Assembly: GCF_001650875.1 (NCBI RefSeq)
Contig: NZ_LXYI01000018.1
Coordinates: 1 to 64,000 of the forward strand
Reading direction: 5' to 3'
DNA: 64,000 nucleotides
DNA from: Sulfitobacter sp. EhC04
GTDB taxonomy: Bacteria > Pseudomonadota > Alphaproteobacteria > Rhodobacterales > Rhodobacteraceae
The position numbers and the translations under genes are program-made. Every line of letters begins with the position of its first letter. Positions within the stretch are counted from its first letter, which is position 1. The notes beneath the pieces were generated by a model, which worked only from the letters and a program-made list of their open reading frames with translations, did no database searches and was not told the DNA's origin. Of this stretch, positions 8,528 through 19,608 are shown in pieces.

Positions 8528-8730
8528 CTCCGTTCCTCCCCAAGCGCCGCGTGGATCATATCCTCGGCCTCGTCCCAATCGGCGCAGTCGGTGACTTCTT
8601 CGAGATCAAGTCCCTCGAACGCCAGCCCGGCAGCCTCAATCAGCGGCAGAACCTTGCGGCAGGCGGCTTCATAGGCTTTGAGCCTGTCCTGCGCGCGGGA
8701 CAGGTTGTCGGTCATCATGTCAGGTGTCAT
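8524..8730 (-). CDS. Small helical phage protein
   Basis: 68 residues, strongly helical (LSRAQDRLKAYEAACRKVLP) and acidic at the C-terminus. Overlaps neighbours on both sides by 4 bases, so it is translated within the chain. No recognised domain. Confidence 0.55.
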   Translation of the reverse strand: MTPDMMTDNLSRAQDRLKAYEAACRKVLPLIEAAGLAFEGLDLEEVTDCADWDEAEDMIHAALGEERR

Positions 8731-8951
8731 GCTACCCTCCTCGGCAGATAGAATTTCCCATCAGGCGAATAGACCTCGAACAGTTGCGGCAAGGTCAGAT
8801 CACGGTGGCCCGGATGGACCCGCTCAGGGTCGTTGCGGAACTCCTTGCGACGACCACCGACTTGCTTTTCCGTCGGCTTTTCGCCGGAGAAGGTGGCCGG
8901 GCTCCACCCGCCGAACGGGTTGCGCTCTTCGACAAACCAGAGGTCAGGCAT
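8727..8951 (-). CDS. Small basic phage protein
   Basis: 74 residues, Trp-rich N-terminus (MPDLWFVEERNPFGGW) and a basic middle (KQVGGRRKEFRNDP). It is the first well-supported gene of the leftward block. Unknown function. Confidence 0.5.
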   Translation of the reverse strand: MPDLWFVEERNPFGGWSPATFSGEKPTEKQVGGRRKEFRNDPERVHPGHRDLTLPQLFEVYSPDGKFYLPRRVA

Positions 8952-9147
8952 GTTCGGCCTCCGCGATTGTGGCGGAGATCAGAGGGCCTAGGCCTATCGG
9001 CGCGGTTTGATCACGGCGCTGGTCTGGGTGAAAGTCTGGGGGTGTGGTTCCAGAATCGCCCCAGACGTTCCCGATTTTTCCCAGCGCGAGTGCTGGAATG
9101 CATGACGATACCACGCGCAAAATTGCGAAGAATAGCCATATAATCAA
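8944..9147 (-). CDS. Doubtful small ORF at the prophage edge
   Basis: 67 codons with a hydrophobic start (MIIWLFFAILRVV), beginning only 25 bases from the tRNA-Gly 3' end and overlapping the next gene by 8 bases. Residue composition after position 30 (Pro/Asp/Arg) is poorly gene-like. It could be a real membrane leader peptide or the remnant of a gene interrupted at the attachment site. Confidence 0.3.
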   Translation of the reverse strand: MIIWLFFAILRVVSSCIPALALGKIGNVWGDSGTTPPDFHPDQRRDQTAPIGLGPLISATIAEAEHA

Positions 9148-9171
9148 GGGGTATTGGGGGTGTTTTTTTAG

Positions 9172-9196
9172 TGGAGCGGGTAACGAGAATCGAACT
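9172..9196. other. Probable attachment junction of the left prophage
   Basis: Phage genes stop at the 3' end of an intact tRNA-Gly, as expected when integration regenerates the tRNA. The core is presumably the T-arm/acceptor segment. The partner copy would lie beyond the left edge of the window. No integrase lies at this end, so the integrase should be at the other end. Confidence 0.5.
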
Positions 9197-9245
9197 CGTA
9201 ACTAAAGCTTGGGAAGCTGCCGTGATACCTTTTCACCATACCCGC
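9172..9245 (-). tRNA. tRNA-Gly(CCC)
   Basis: Minus-strand 74-nt cloverleaf with encoded CCA. The acceptor arms GCGGGTA/TACCCGC pair perfectly, the D arm is GTGA/TCAC, and the anticodon loop is TTCCCAA, giving CCC. The T arm is ACGAG-TTCGATT-CTCGT. The anticodon stem has one C-T mismatch. Its 3' end faces the left prophage, so it is the likely attachment site. Confidence 0.93.
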
Positions 9246-9315
9246 GCGCCTTGGATTGGATATGCGCGGGACGCAGCGCCGTCAAGGGGGCGGCGCGCAC
9301 AAAGCGGAGGGCAGG

Positions 9316-9690
9316 ATGAGTTATAAACCCGACGGATACAACAGCGCGTCACCCTATCTGATGGTGCAGGATGCCGAGGCGACGCTGGCCTTTCTGGAAA
9401 CCGCATTCGGCGCGACCCGGTTGCGGGTGATCGCGCGGGAGAACGGAGAGGGGATCATGCATGCAGAGGCGCTGGTGGACGATACGGTGATCATGATGGG
9501 CGAAATGCCGGACGGCCCCAAAGCCCATGTGCATGTCTACGTGCAGGAACCGGAAATGGCCTTTCGCCGCGCGCTGGCAAGTGGCGGGACAGAGGTACAG
9601 GCCCTGACGGACAAGGGCGATGGTGACCTGCGCGGCGGGGTGCGCGATGCCAATGGCACCACCTGGTGGATCGCACGGCAGCTGGACTGA
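9316..9690 (+). CDS. VOC-family (glyoxalase/PhnB-like) protein
   Basis: 124 residues from the ATG at 9316, preceded by GGAGGG. It is a PhnB-type vicinal-oxygen-chelate protein: SPYLMVQDAEATLAFLETAFGA, then MHAEALVDDTVIMMGE, then VHVYVQEPEMAFRRALASG and a final GGVRDANGTTWWIA. It is a single-domain dimeric fold; substrate unknown. It is the first chromosomal gene outside the left prophage. Confidence 0.8.
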   Translation: MSYKPDGYNSASPYLMVQDAEATLAFLETAFGATRLRVIARENGEGIMHAEALVDDTVIMMGEMPDGPKAHVHVYVQEPEMAFRRALASGGTEVQALTDKGDGDLRGGVRDANGTTWWIARQLD

Positions 9691-9696
9691 CCGATC

Positions 9697-10545
9697 TCAG
9701 CTTGGGCCCGGTGTCGTTGCCGTGAACAGGTTGATCAGCGCGGGAATGCGGATGCCCTTTGGTGTCTCGAAAGTTTGCAGGCCTTCACTCAACGCGGCAA
9801 CCAGCCGTGCGCGGTCGGCGTCATCCGCCTCGAAATGGGTCAGGGCGCGCTGCGCCGGGCCGATCTCGCACAGCAATTCCGCCACCTGCGCCGCATCGCC
9901 CGGTGGGGTGAGGTCCATCGCGGTGGCGCGGGCGGTGATGTTTTTCAGGCCCGCCGCACCCAGCTGCGCCACGACCTTTTGTCTGTCCCGCAGGGCAAAG
10001 GGGCCGGGCAAATCCGGGTCGGTTTTGGGGACCGCACCGATCACCGCCTTGGCGATGCCCGCCGGCATGGTGAAAAAGGGGTTCTCAGCAATGTCGCCCC
10101 ATGTTGCAAAGGTCAGCTGCGCACCGGGGCGCAACCCGCTGGCGATATTGGCAAACGCCGCCGTGGTATCCTCAAAGAACATCACGCCAAAGCGGGAAAT
10201 CATTGCATCGAACCGATGCGGTTGAAAGTCAAAGGTCTGCGCATCGCCGTGGATGAACGACAGGCCGGGCGCGTCTGCCGTAGCCAAACGGGCATGCGCC
10301 AGCAGCGAACGGGAGATGTCCAGACCGCAGGCGCTGCCATCGTGTCCTGCCAGCCGTGCCGCCGCCGCTGTGCTGGTGCCTGCGCCACATCCGATGTCGA
10401 GCACATTGTCGCCCGGCTGGAGATGCGCCGCGGCCAGCACCTGATCAAGCACCGGCGCAAGGGTCCGGTCCATGGTCTGCATCTGGGCCACCCAGATCGG
10501 GCCTGCCTCCCCATCCCAGAATTCCTGTTGGTCCGCGTTGCTCAT
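9697..10545 (-). CDS. Class I SAM-dependent methyltransferase
   Basis: 282 residues. Motif I VLDIGCGAGTST is at about residue 48, the acidic strand-2 end is GLDIS, and DAQTF precedes the DAMISRFGVMFFED motif. The C-terminal half carries a lid region. The fold is that of UbiE/Methyltransf_11-type enzymes; the substrate is not identifiable. Its start overlaps the RACo-like gene stop by 4 bases, so the two may be co-expressed in one-carbon metabolism. Confidence 0.75.
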   Translation of the reverse strand: MSNADQQEFWDGEAGPIWVAQMQTMDRTLAPVLDQVLAAAHLQPGDNVLDIGCGAGTSTAAAARLAGHDGSACGLDISRSLLAHARLATADAPGLSFIHGDAQTFDFQPHRFDAMISRFGVMFFEDTTAAFANIASGLRPGAQLTFATWGDIAENPFFTMPAGIAKAVIGAVPKTDPDLPGPFALRDRQKVVAQLGAAGLKNITARATAMDLTPPGDAAQVAELLCEIGPAQRALTHFEADDADRARLVAALSEGLQTFETPKGIRIPALINLFTATTPGPS

Positions 10546-12587
10546 GCCCGGCGTCTCCTGCGTCTGCCGCCCGCATCGCCACCGTGATCGCCCCCGGTGT
10601 TGAATGTGGCCGTGGGCAGGGTGACGATGGAGCGCAGGATGGGGAAGGGCTCAACCGCATTGGGGATCGCAGAAGCATTGACGAAATGCTCTTGAAAACG
10701 CGGCTCGATGGCGGTTTCGACCTTGTGAATCTCGCGTACCGTCTGTTCGATCTCTGCCCGTGCGTCGGTGTTCAGCAGGGCAATCCGCGCGCCGGTCCCG
10801 GCGGCATTGCCTGCCGATGTGACCTTGTCCAGCGGTGCGTCGGGGATCATGCCCAGCACCATCGCGTGTTTGGTGCTGATATGCGCGCCAAAGGCCCCGG
10901 CCAGCACAATGCGGTCCACCTTGTCCACGCCGAACTTGTCCATCAGCAGCCGCGCGCCCGAATAAAGCGCCGCCTTGGCCATCTGGATCTCGCGGATGTC
11001 GCGGTTGGTGACGGTGATCAGGGGGCCGCCACTGCCGGTGCCGTCATAGACCAGATAGGAATTGGTGCGCCCGTCGGCAAAGACCGCAGATGACCCTGTC
11101 TGTTCTGCCGTGCCAATCAGGCCGGGGGCATCCACGATGCCATGAATGCGCATTTCCGCCACCATCTCGATGATGCCGGAACCGCAGATGCCGGTGACGC
11201 CGGTGGTGGCGATCGCCGCCTCGAAGCCGGGATCATCGGACCACAGGTCGGAGCCGATGACCTTGAAACGTGGCAGCTTGGTCACCGGGTCGATTTCGAC
11301 CCGTTCGATGGCACCGGGCGCGGCGCGCTGGCCAGAGCTGATCTGCGCCCCCTCAAAGGCCGGACCGGTGGGCGAGGAACAGGCCAGCACCTTGGTCTTG
11401 TTGCCCAGCAGGATTTCCGCGTTGGTGCCGACATCCACAACCAGCAAGAGGTCGTCGGATTTGTCCGGTGCCTCGCTCAGCGCCACGGCGGCGGCATCCG
11501 CGCCGACATGGCCTGCGATGCAGGGCAGGAAATAGATCCGCGCGGCAGGGTGGATGTTCAGCCCGATGTCGGTGGCGCGCAGCCGCATGGCGTTGGACGT
11601 GGCCAGTGCGAACGGGGCCTGGCCCAGCTCAAAGGGGTCGATGCCCAGAAACAGGTGGTGCATCACCGGGTTGCAGACAAAGACCGCATCCACGATCAGG
11701 CCTGCATCGACCCCGGCCTCACCCGCGATCTGGTCAAACAGCGCGGTCATGCCCTCGCGCACCGCACGCGTCATTTCGTCCGCGCCGGAGGGGTTCATCA
11801 TCGAATAGCTGACCCGGCTCATCAGGTCCTCGCCAAATCGGATCTGGGGGTTCATCACGCCGGAGGAAGCCAGCACAACGCCGGTCTGCAGGTCGCACAG
11901 ATGCGCAGCGATGGTGGTGGAGCCGAGGTCCACCGCAAGGCCATAGACCGTCCCGTCATAGTAGCCCGGCCAGATGTGCATGATCCGGGGAGGGTTTTCG
12001 GCATCGCCCAGGTTGACCGCGACGGTGACCTTCCAGTCGCCCTTGCGCAGGATCGGCTGCATGGTTTGCAGGATGTGAAGATCGGCGGCGACGTTGTCGA
12101 TTTCCCATTGGTCGCGCAGCGCGTCGCGCAGCCGCTCCAGATCGCCGGAGGGGTCGTGCATGTCCGGCTCTGCCACATCCACATAGAACAGGCGGGTAGA
12201 GGGGTTCAGCACGATGTCGCGCGCCTCGGCCCGTTTGCGCACCACCTGTTTGTGCACCTGGCTTTCGGGGGGCACGTCGATCACCACGTCGCCCTGAACG
12301 GTGGCCTGACAGCCCAGCCTGCGGCCTTCCTTGAGACCGCGTTTGTCCTGATAGCGCTGCTCGACCGCGTTCCATTCGGACAGGGCGTCGGGTTTGACTT
12401 CAACATTGTGCTTGGAAAAGCTGCCGTAGCTGGGCGTGATCTGGCATTTCGAACAGATGCCGCGCCCGCCACAGACCGAATCCAGATCAACGCCAAGCTG
12501 GCGTGCCGCAGTCAAAATAGGTGTGCCGACGGCAAATCGCCCCCGTTTGCCAGAAGGGGTAAAAATCACCAGGGGATCGCTGCTCAT
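10542..12587 (-). CDS. RACo-like ferredoxin/ASKHA protein (corrinoid reductive activator)
   Basis: 681 residues. The N-terminal 2Fe-2S ferredoxin domain has CGGRGICSKC (about residues 39-48) and a later GCQ cysteine. The C-terminal part is a DUF4445/ASKHA ATPase with VYGLAVDLGSTTIA and VVDVGTNAEI phosphate-binding motifs and GICGSGIIEM. RACo-type proteins reductively reactivate oxidised cobalamin in corrinoid methyltransferases. In Roseobacters a protein of this type is thought to stand in for the activation domain of a split MetH; that link is knowledge of the group, not shown here. The C-terminus ends in an unusual Arg tract. Confidence 0.8.
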   Translation of the reverse strand: MSSDPLVIFTPSGKRGRFAVGTPILTAARQLGVDLDSVCGGRGICSKCQITPSYGSFSKHNVEVKPDALSEWNAVEQRYQDKRGLKEGRRLGCQATVQGDVVIDVPPESQVHKQVVRKRAEARDIVLNPSTRLFYVDVAEPDMHDPSGDLERLRDALRDQWEIDNVAADLHILQTMQPILRKGDWKVTVAVNLGDAENPPRIMHIWPGYYDGTVYGLAVDLGSTTIAAHLCDLQTGVVLASSGVMNPQIRFGEDLMSRVSYSMMNPSGADEMTRAVREGMTALFDQIAGEAGVDAGLIVDAVFVCNPVMHHLFLGIDPFELGQAPFALATSNAMRLRATDIGLNIHPAARIYFLPCIAGHVGADAAAVALSEAPDKSDDLLLVVDVGTNAEILLGNKTKVLACSSPTGPAFEGAQISSGQRAAPGAIERVEIDPVTKLPRFKVIGSDLWSDDPGFEAAIATTGVTGICGSGIIEMVAEMRIHGIVDAPGLIGTAEQTGSSAVFADGRTNSYLVYDGTGSGGPLITVTNRDIREIQMAKAALYSGARLLMDKFGVDKVDRIVLAGAFGAHISTKHAMVLGMIPDAPLDKVTSAGNAAGTGARIALLNTDARAEIEQTVREIHKVETAIEPRFQEHFVNASAIPNAVEPFPILRSIVTLPTATFNTGGDHGGDAGGRRRRRRA

Positions 12588-14458
<1,871 letters not shown>

Positions 14459-14518
14459 GAGCATAGAAATCATGAGTTTCAACATGTTCATGGGTGTTCT
14501 TAATGTGACTCCGGCCCG

Positions 14519-15685
14519 ATGACACCGGGGGCGCGGGTCGCGGCGGCGATTGAAATTCTTGATGACATCCAGGGCGGTCAGGCGGCGGAACAGGCGCTGA
14601 CCCGCTGGGCGCGGCGCAGCCGCTTTGCCGGTTCCAAGGACCGTGCCGCGATCCGGGATCATGTCTTTGACGTGCTGCGCTGTCGCCCGCTGGCGGCCCA
14701 TTTCGGGCGCGGTGAGACCGGGCGCATGCTGATGCTAGGTCTGCTTCATCTGCAAAAGGCCGACATTGCCGCGCTTTTCTCGGGCGAGGGCCACGCGCCC
14801 GAACCTGCATCGGCGGCAAAACTGGATTTTCCCGCACCGCCCCAGGATCGTGCAACCCTGTGGTGCCTGCCGGAATGGCTGCTGGCGCCGTTCGAAGCCT
14901 CTCTGGGCGATGATGCCGCGCGCACCGCCGACGCGCTTCAGGCACGCGCGCCAACGGTGCTGCGCGTCAACCTCGCCCGTATCGAGCGGCAGGCCGCAGG
15001 CGAATTGCTGCGTGAACAGGGCATCGACACGGCGGTGAACCCGCTGGCCGATGCCGCCCTGACCGTGATCGAAGGGCAGCGCCGCATCCGCAATTCCGCA
15101 GCCTATGCCGAAGGGTTGATCGAGCTTCAGGACGCCGCAAGCCAGGCCGTTGTCGCCGCCCTGCCGACGGGTGGCCGGGTGCTGGATTACTGCGCCGGGG
15201 GCGGGGGCAAGTCGCTTGCCCTGGCGATGGATCCGGCGCGGCAGGTCACGGCCCATGATGTTGCCCCGGCCCGCATGGCCGATCTGCCCACCCGCGCGGC
15301 GCGGGCAGGCGTCACCGTGGAAATGGCCGAAACCGCCACTCTGGCCGATGCAGCGCCCTATGACGTGGTTCTGTGTGATGCGCCCTGTTCCGGCTCGGGG
15401 GCCTGGCGGCGCGCCGCCGAAGGCAAATGGACGCTGACACCCGCACGGCTGGACGAACTAACCGCGATCCAGGACGATATACTTGACCGTGCCGCCGCGC
15501 TGGTCGCGCCCTCGGGCGTGTTGGCCTATGCCACCTGCTCTGTGTTGCGGGCGGAAAACGAGGATCGGCTGGCAGCCTTCCTGTCCCGCCATCCCGGCTG
15601 GACCTGTGTGTTCGCGCATCGTTTCACCGTCGATGCGGCGGGGGACGGCTTTTATACAGCGCATTTACAGCGTGTATTAGATTAA
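14519..15685 (+). CDS. rsmB: RsmB-type 16S rRNA (cytosine-C5) methyltransferase
   Basis: 388 residues. An N-terminal NusB-like helical domain is followed by the Nol1/Nop2 catalytic fold: VLDYCAGGGGKSLALA (motif I), DAPCSGSGAWRR (motif IV cysteine) and YATCSVLRAENE (motif VI cysteine). The pair of cysteines is the hallmark of RNA m5C methyltransferases. RsmB would modify C967 of 16S rRNA. It lies between guaB and cckA; RsmF-type paralogues exist, so the symbol is family-level. Confidence 0.82.
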   Translation: MTPGARVAAAIEILDDIQGGQAAEQALTRWARRSRFAGSKDRAAIRDHVFDVLRCRPLAAHFGRGETGRMLMLGLLHLQKADIAALFSGEGHAPEPASAAKLDFPAPPQDRATLWCLPEWLLAPFEASLGDDAARTADALQARAPTVLRVNLARIERQAAGELLREQGIDTAVNPLADAALTVIEGQRRIRNSAAYAEGLIELQDAASQAVVAALPTGGRVLDYCAGGGGKSLALAMDPARQVTAHDVAPARMADLPTRAARAGVTVEMAETATLADAAPYDVVLCDAPCSGSGAWRRAAEGKWTLTPARLDELTAIQDDILDRAAALVAPSGVLAYATCSVLRAENEDRLAAFLSRHPGWTCVFAHRFTVDAAGDGFYTAHLQRVLD

Positions 15686-15785
15686 TCAGACTCAACCTGA
15701 GAATGCATCTGGGCCTTGGTTAAGGTCCAATTAACCCTCCGGACCCTTAATGGACGACGATTCGAGGACCGTCGGAGGATAAATC

Positions 15786-18137
15786 TTGTCTGTATCGCTG
15801 GGGCAGAACGCGCCGGACATCATTCCCGAACCGCACCCACCTGCGGGGCCGGTGGGTGCTGGGCCGTTAAGGGTGCGCAGCAGGCAAAGATGGTTTCTGA
15901 TGGCACTCGGGGCATTGCTGGTCGCAGTCGGGATGTTCGTGTCGCAGCGCCTTCTTGCGCTGGGTCTGTTTGGTTCCGGGGCGACGCTGGTGGTCTTTGG
16001 CACCGTGCTGAGCCTGCGCGCCGCGGGCCAGGCGGTGCGCCGTACGGGGGCCGTCGATACCATCGGGACCTTCATCGAATATGATATCACACCCTGTTTC
16101 ATCGCAGAAAAGGACGGTCTGATTCACGGCTCGAACCGTGCCGCACATCGCCTGTTCGAACGCGACAGTTTCACGACACTGGGGGCGGCCCTGGCCGAAA
16201 CTTTTGCCAATCCGGCGGGCATTCTCTACCGCTTGCAATCGCGCGCCGACGCCACCGGTGCCGCGCAGGAGGACGTGGCGACCCGGGCCGGGCATCTGCG
16301 TCTGACCGTCCATGAGATCGCGCAGGATCGGTTCCTTTGGCGGCTTGAGAACATCGGCGCGCGGGCCGCTGCGCGCAGCCCGCAAGAGGGGGTGCAATTG
16401 CCGATGCTGATGCTGGGGCGCGGTGGCGCGATACTCTTTACCAACGACGCCGCGCGGCGGCTTCTTGGCGGCCGGGTCAAAACGCTTGACCGCATTTTCA
16501 CGGAGCTGCCGGTGGTGCCGGGGGCGCTGGCTGAAGTGTCCTGCCCGGACGGGCCGCGCCGGATGCTGGTGGCGGAAATGGATGCCGGGGCAGGCCGCCG
16601 CGTCATCTATCTGCTGCCGCCGCCCGAGAGGCCGGCAGAGACACCATTGCAGGGCTGGCAGGCGTTTCAGGACATGCCTGTTCCCATGATAAAGGTCGCG
16701 CCGGACGGCGCCGTGCGGTCCTTCAACCGGATGGCGGCGGGCCTGATCGGCACGAAACTGGTTGAAGGGATCAACATCTCGCAGTTGATGGAGGGGTTGG
16801 GCAGGCCGATAGCGGATTGGCTGAACGACACCCTTTCGAACCGGATGGTCCAGAAGTCGGAATTCCTGCGGCTGACCCGCTCGGACAAGGAAACTTTCGT
16901 GCAGGTGGTGCTGAACCGGATCACGGAAGACGGCGAACCGGCGCTCATTGCGGTGCTGCACGACGCCACGGAATTGAAATCACTGGAGGCGCAATTCGTG
17001 CAGAGCCAGAAAATGCAGGCGATCGGCCAGTTGGCTGGCGGTGTCGCGCATGATTTCAACAATCTGCTGACGGCGATTTCGGGCCATTGCGACCTGCTGC
17101 TGTTGCGCCATGACCAGGGCGATTCCGACTATGGTGACCTGGTCCAGATCAACCAGAACGCCAACCGCGCCGCCGGTCTGGTGCGACAATTGCTGGCCTT
17201 TTCCAGAAAACAGACCCTGCGGCCGGAAACGCTGGATCTGCGTGACACGCTGGCGGACCTGACCCATCTGCTGAACCGGTTGGTTGGCGAAAAGGTGACC
17301 CTCACACTCAGCCATGATCCGGTGTTGCGCCCGATCCGCGCGGACAAACGGCAGCTTGAGCAGGTCCTGATGAACCTTGTGGTCAATGCCCGTGACGCCA
17401 TGCCGGCGGGTGGTGAGATCAGGATCGTGACGGAATGCCTGTCGCTGGACGAACCGCTGACACGGGACCGCGTCACCGTGCCGGCGGGCGACTACGTGAC
17501 CGTCGAGGTGATCGACAGCGGCCAGGGTATCCCTTCGGACAAGCTGCAAAAGGTGTTTGAACCCTTTTTCACCACCAAGCGCACCGGCGAGGGCACCGGC
17601 CTGGGCCTGTCCACCGCCTATGGCATCGTCAAGCAAACCGGCGGTTTCATCTTTGTCGATTCGCAGCCCGGCACCGGCACCACCTTTGTTCTGTACTTCC
17701 CGGTGCATGATCACCGCCCGGTGGTGACGGCGCGGCCGGAGATTGCGGAGCGGACAAATACCTCCGGCGCATCGGATGGCGTGATCCTGCTTGTGGAAGA
17801 CGAAGCGCCGGTGCGTGCCTTTGCCAGCCGGGCGCTGCGCCTGCGCGGCTTTACGGTTCTTGAGGCTGAATCAGCGGAGGCCGCGCTGAAAACCCTTGAA
17901 GATGAGGAACTTAAAGTGGATGTCTTTGTCACTGATGTGGTCATGCCGGGCATGGATGGCCCCAGCTGGGTGCGCGAGGCGCTGAAGGAACGGCCGGATG
18001 TGCGGGTTGTCTTTGTCTCCGGCTATGCCGAAGACAGTTTCGGTGAGGAGCAAAGCAGGATACCGAATTCCGTTTTCCTGCCGAAACCGTTTTCACTGAA
18101 CGAACTCACCGAGACGGTGCACAGGCAGATGCATTGA
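15786..18137 (+). CDS. cckA: Hybrid sensor histidine kinase CckA
   Basis: 783 residues starting at TTG 15786, chosen because GGAGGA sits 7 bases upstream. Two transmembrane helices (about residues 38-58 and 60-80) are followed by PAS-like regions, a HisKA with [20 protein letters not shown], an HATPase domain ([31 protein letters not shown]) and a C-terminal receiver with [16 protein letters not shown] and FLPKPF. This is the CckA order. It feeds phosphate to ChpT and then CtrA to control motility, gene transfer agents and cell cycle traits in this order of bacteria. The TTG start is conserved-looking and may limit expression. Confidence 0.9.
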   Translation: MSVSLGQNAPDIIPEPHPPAGPVGAGPLRVRSRQRWFLMALGALLVAVGMFVSQRLLALGLFGSGATLVVFGTVLSLRAAGQAVRRTGAVDTIGTFIEYDITPCFIAEKDGLIHGSNRAAHRLFERDSFTTLGAALAETFANPAGILYRLQSRADATGAAQEDVATRAGHLRLTVHEIAQDRFLWRLENIGARAAARSPQEGVQLPMLMLGRGGAILFTNDAARRLLGGRVKTLDRIFTELPVVPGALAEVSCPDGPRRMLVAEMDAGAGRRVIYLLPPPERPAETPLQGWQAFQDMPVPMIKVAPDGAVRSFNRMAAGLIGTKLVEGINISQLMEGLGRPIADWLNDTLSNRMVQKSEFLRLTRSDKETFVQVVLNRITEDGEPALIAVLHDATELKSLEAQFVQSQKMQAIGQLAGGVAHDFNNLLTAISGHCDLLLLRHDQGDSDYGDLVQINQNANRAAGLVRQLLAFSRKQTLRPETLDLRDTLADLTHLLNRLVGEKVTLTLSHDPVLRPIRADKRQLEQVLMNLVVNARDAMPAGGEIRIVTECLSLDEPLTRDRVTVPAGDYVTVEVIDSGQGIPSDKLQKVFEPFFTTKRTGEGTGLGLSTAYGIVKQTGGFIFVDSQPGTGTTFVLYFPVHDHRPVVTARPEIAERTNTSGASDGVILLVEDEAPVRAFASRALRLRGFTVLEAESAEAALKTLEDEELKVDVFVTDVVMPGMDGPSWVREALKERPDVRVVFVSGYAEDSFGEEQSRIPNSVFLPKPFSLNELTETVHRQMH

Positions 18138-18377
18138 GCCGGATGCGTTGAACATAGCAGCATTCCTGAGCTGGACACCCGGATCTGGCTGGGTGGCTGC
18201 CTGAGACCCACGAGCAGGTCATCACGGGATCCGACATGCCTGGGCACCCGCTTTCGTCATGGTGGTCCGCCAGAACCGTTACCCTCCGAAAGGTCGAAAG
18301 CCGACGCTCAGACTGAGCAGTTCAGGTGTCTGCTGTGCGGGACACAGTTGCCATTCGATCAAGACGGGCACAGCAAA
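18138..18377. other. Intergenic region after cckA
   Basis: 240 bases with no gene or strong signal seen. Imperfect palindromes occur near 18325-18345, but no clear terminator. Confidence 0.4.
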
Positions 18378-18662
18378 CTAGCTCTCGTCAAAGCGTTCCC
18401 AGCCAAATGCGGACAAATCCGTCCATGACAATTTTCTCCGAGCCATCTCTTCAATATCCTTCATTTGTTTTTCCGAAATGGAAAGCGCCGTTTCGGCAAA
18501 GAACTCGTAGGTTAAATCACCGTCTTTTCTAAGCGATACGTGCAGAAACGGTCCTAAGCCACGGTCGGACACTTCAAGGATGGAGGTAGACCCCTCAGGC
18601 GGATAAAGCATCTGAAACTCAAGGTCGCCAGCTTTATGGATTTTATTTTTCAGCGGCTTCAT
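18378..18662 (-). CDS. Small hypothetical protein, AT-richer than neighbours
   Basis: 94 residues, beginning MKPLKNKIHKAGDLEFQ. It has no recognised domain and no membrane segment. Its codon use is visibly more AT-rich than the surrounding core genes, and it sits alone between two unrelated transcription units, consistent with acquisition from elsewhere. It reads like a cytosolic immunity- or antitoxin-sized protein, but no toxin partner is present. Confidence 0.5.
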   Translation of the reverse strand: MKPLKNKIHKAGDLEFQMLYPPEGSTSILEVSDRGLGPFLHVSLRKDGDLTYEFFAETALSISEKQMKDIEEMARRKLSWTDLSAFGWERFDES

Positions 18663-18813
18663 CCTTTTGGATCGGATCGAAAATATGACGCGATCGAATA
18701 TGCCTCACGCATTTATCAGTGGTCAATAAGGGCTCAGACCGGACCTGCGCTGCAACTGGATGATCAGTTTGGAGCCGACCAGCAGGCCCGCCAATGATGC
18801 AGGTCGCGCGGGG

Positions 18814-19407
18814 CTATGGGATGGACTGGTAAAGCGCGAATTCCTCGGCGCATTTGCGGCGAAACCGTTCCTCGACACCGGGCGAAAGCCTGAGCGCTAT
18901 CGCGGGGGAGACGTTTTCGCGGGCAAGGGACAATGTAACCTCCAGACGTTCTTCGAGAAAGGCATTGAGCCTCGGCTGGTCTTCGTAGCGGAAGAAATGG
19001 GTGATGCCGGTGCCATTCGGCTGGCTTTTCATGAACTGGACCTGGCTGCCGACATCGGCAAATCCGGGTTTGTCGCTTTTCATATAGGCCAGGACAAAAT
19101 CATCGAAGCTGATGCCATGGGTCGCATTCGGCTTGCCCTCCATGAAGGGGCGCTGGCGGTAGCGATACCAGCTGCCCAGCCAGGAGATCGGCTCGCGCAT
19201 CACGGCCATGACTTCAAGTTCCACGCCGCAGACCCGTTCAAACATCGGGCGAATGAAGCGGTTATAGCGATAAACCGGCGCATGTTTCAGCATCGGCGGG
19301 TCGGAGATCACCATGTCCGCCCGCGCGGCAAGCGCACTTTCATAGGCGGTTGTCCCGGTTTTCGGCACCGATAGGAAGGCCAGGCGTTCCTTAAAGAAAA
19401 CAAGCAT
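18814..19407 (-). CDS. Sulfotransferase-like protein
   Basis: 197 residues. The N-terminal P-loop FLSVPKTGTTAYESAL matches the PAPS-binding strand of sulfotransferases, and a Met-Arg-Glu-Pro motif (VMREPISWLGSWY) corresponds to the 3'-phosphate loop. The protein is on the short side for the family. Homologues in Roseobacters are often misnamed 'gamma-glutamyl kinase'. The acceptor is unknown; the gene is divergent from recA. Confidence 0.7.
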   Translation of the reverse strand: MLVFFKERLAFLSVPKTGTTAYESALAARADMVISDPPMLKHAPVYRYNRFIRPMFERVCGVELEVMAVMREPISWLGSWYRYRQRPFMEGKPNATHGISFDDFVLAYMKSDKPGFADVGSQVQFMKSQPNGTGITHFFRYEDQPRLNAFLEERLEVTLSLARENVSPAIALRLSPGVEERFRRKCAEEFALYQSIP

Positions 19408-19530
19408 TTAAGACGACCTCCCGCGCAGTTTCATCCGGAATTCCCGCTGTAAACTACTTCTTAACCCATTCCCATAAAAGATGGGGAAAGAAATAAAGTG
19501 ATTGAAATGTTCCACTTTTGGTCTCATAGA

Positions 19531-19545
19531 GAACATTAGAGGAAC
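19531..19545 (+). promoter_or_regulatory. LexA box of recA
   Basis: GAAC-ATTAGAG-GAAC, a GAAC-N7-GAAC direct repeat, lies 64 bases before the recA ATG. This is the alphaproteobacterial SOS operator type, distinct from the CTG-N10-CAG site of enterics. Confidence 0.85.
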
Positions 19546-19608
19546 AAAAACCGGCACAGGACGGCGATTGCCGATCCCGCGCCACTATGACACTAAGGGA
19601 ACGGGCAT

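Noticed and set aside
1..9171. Left region as a gene transfer agent cluster
   Set aside because: It has a repeat-rich virion protein, endolysin, holin-like gene and a small-gene accessory block ending at a tRNA. That is prophage-like; the typical GTA gene order is absent.
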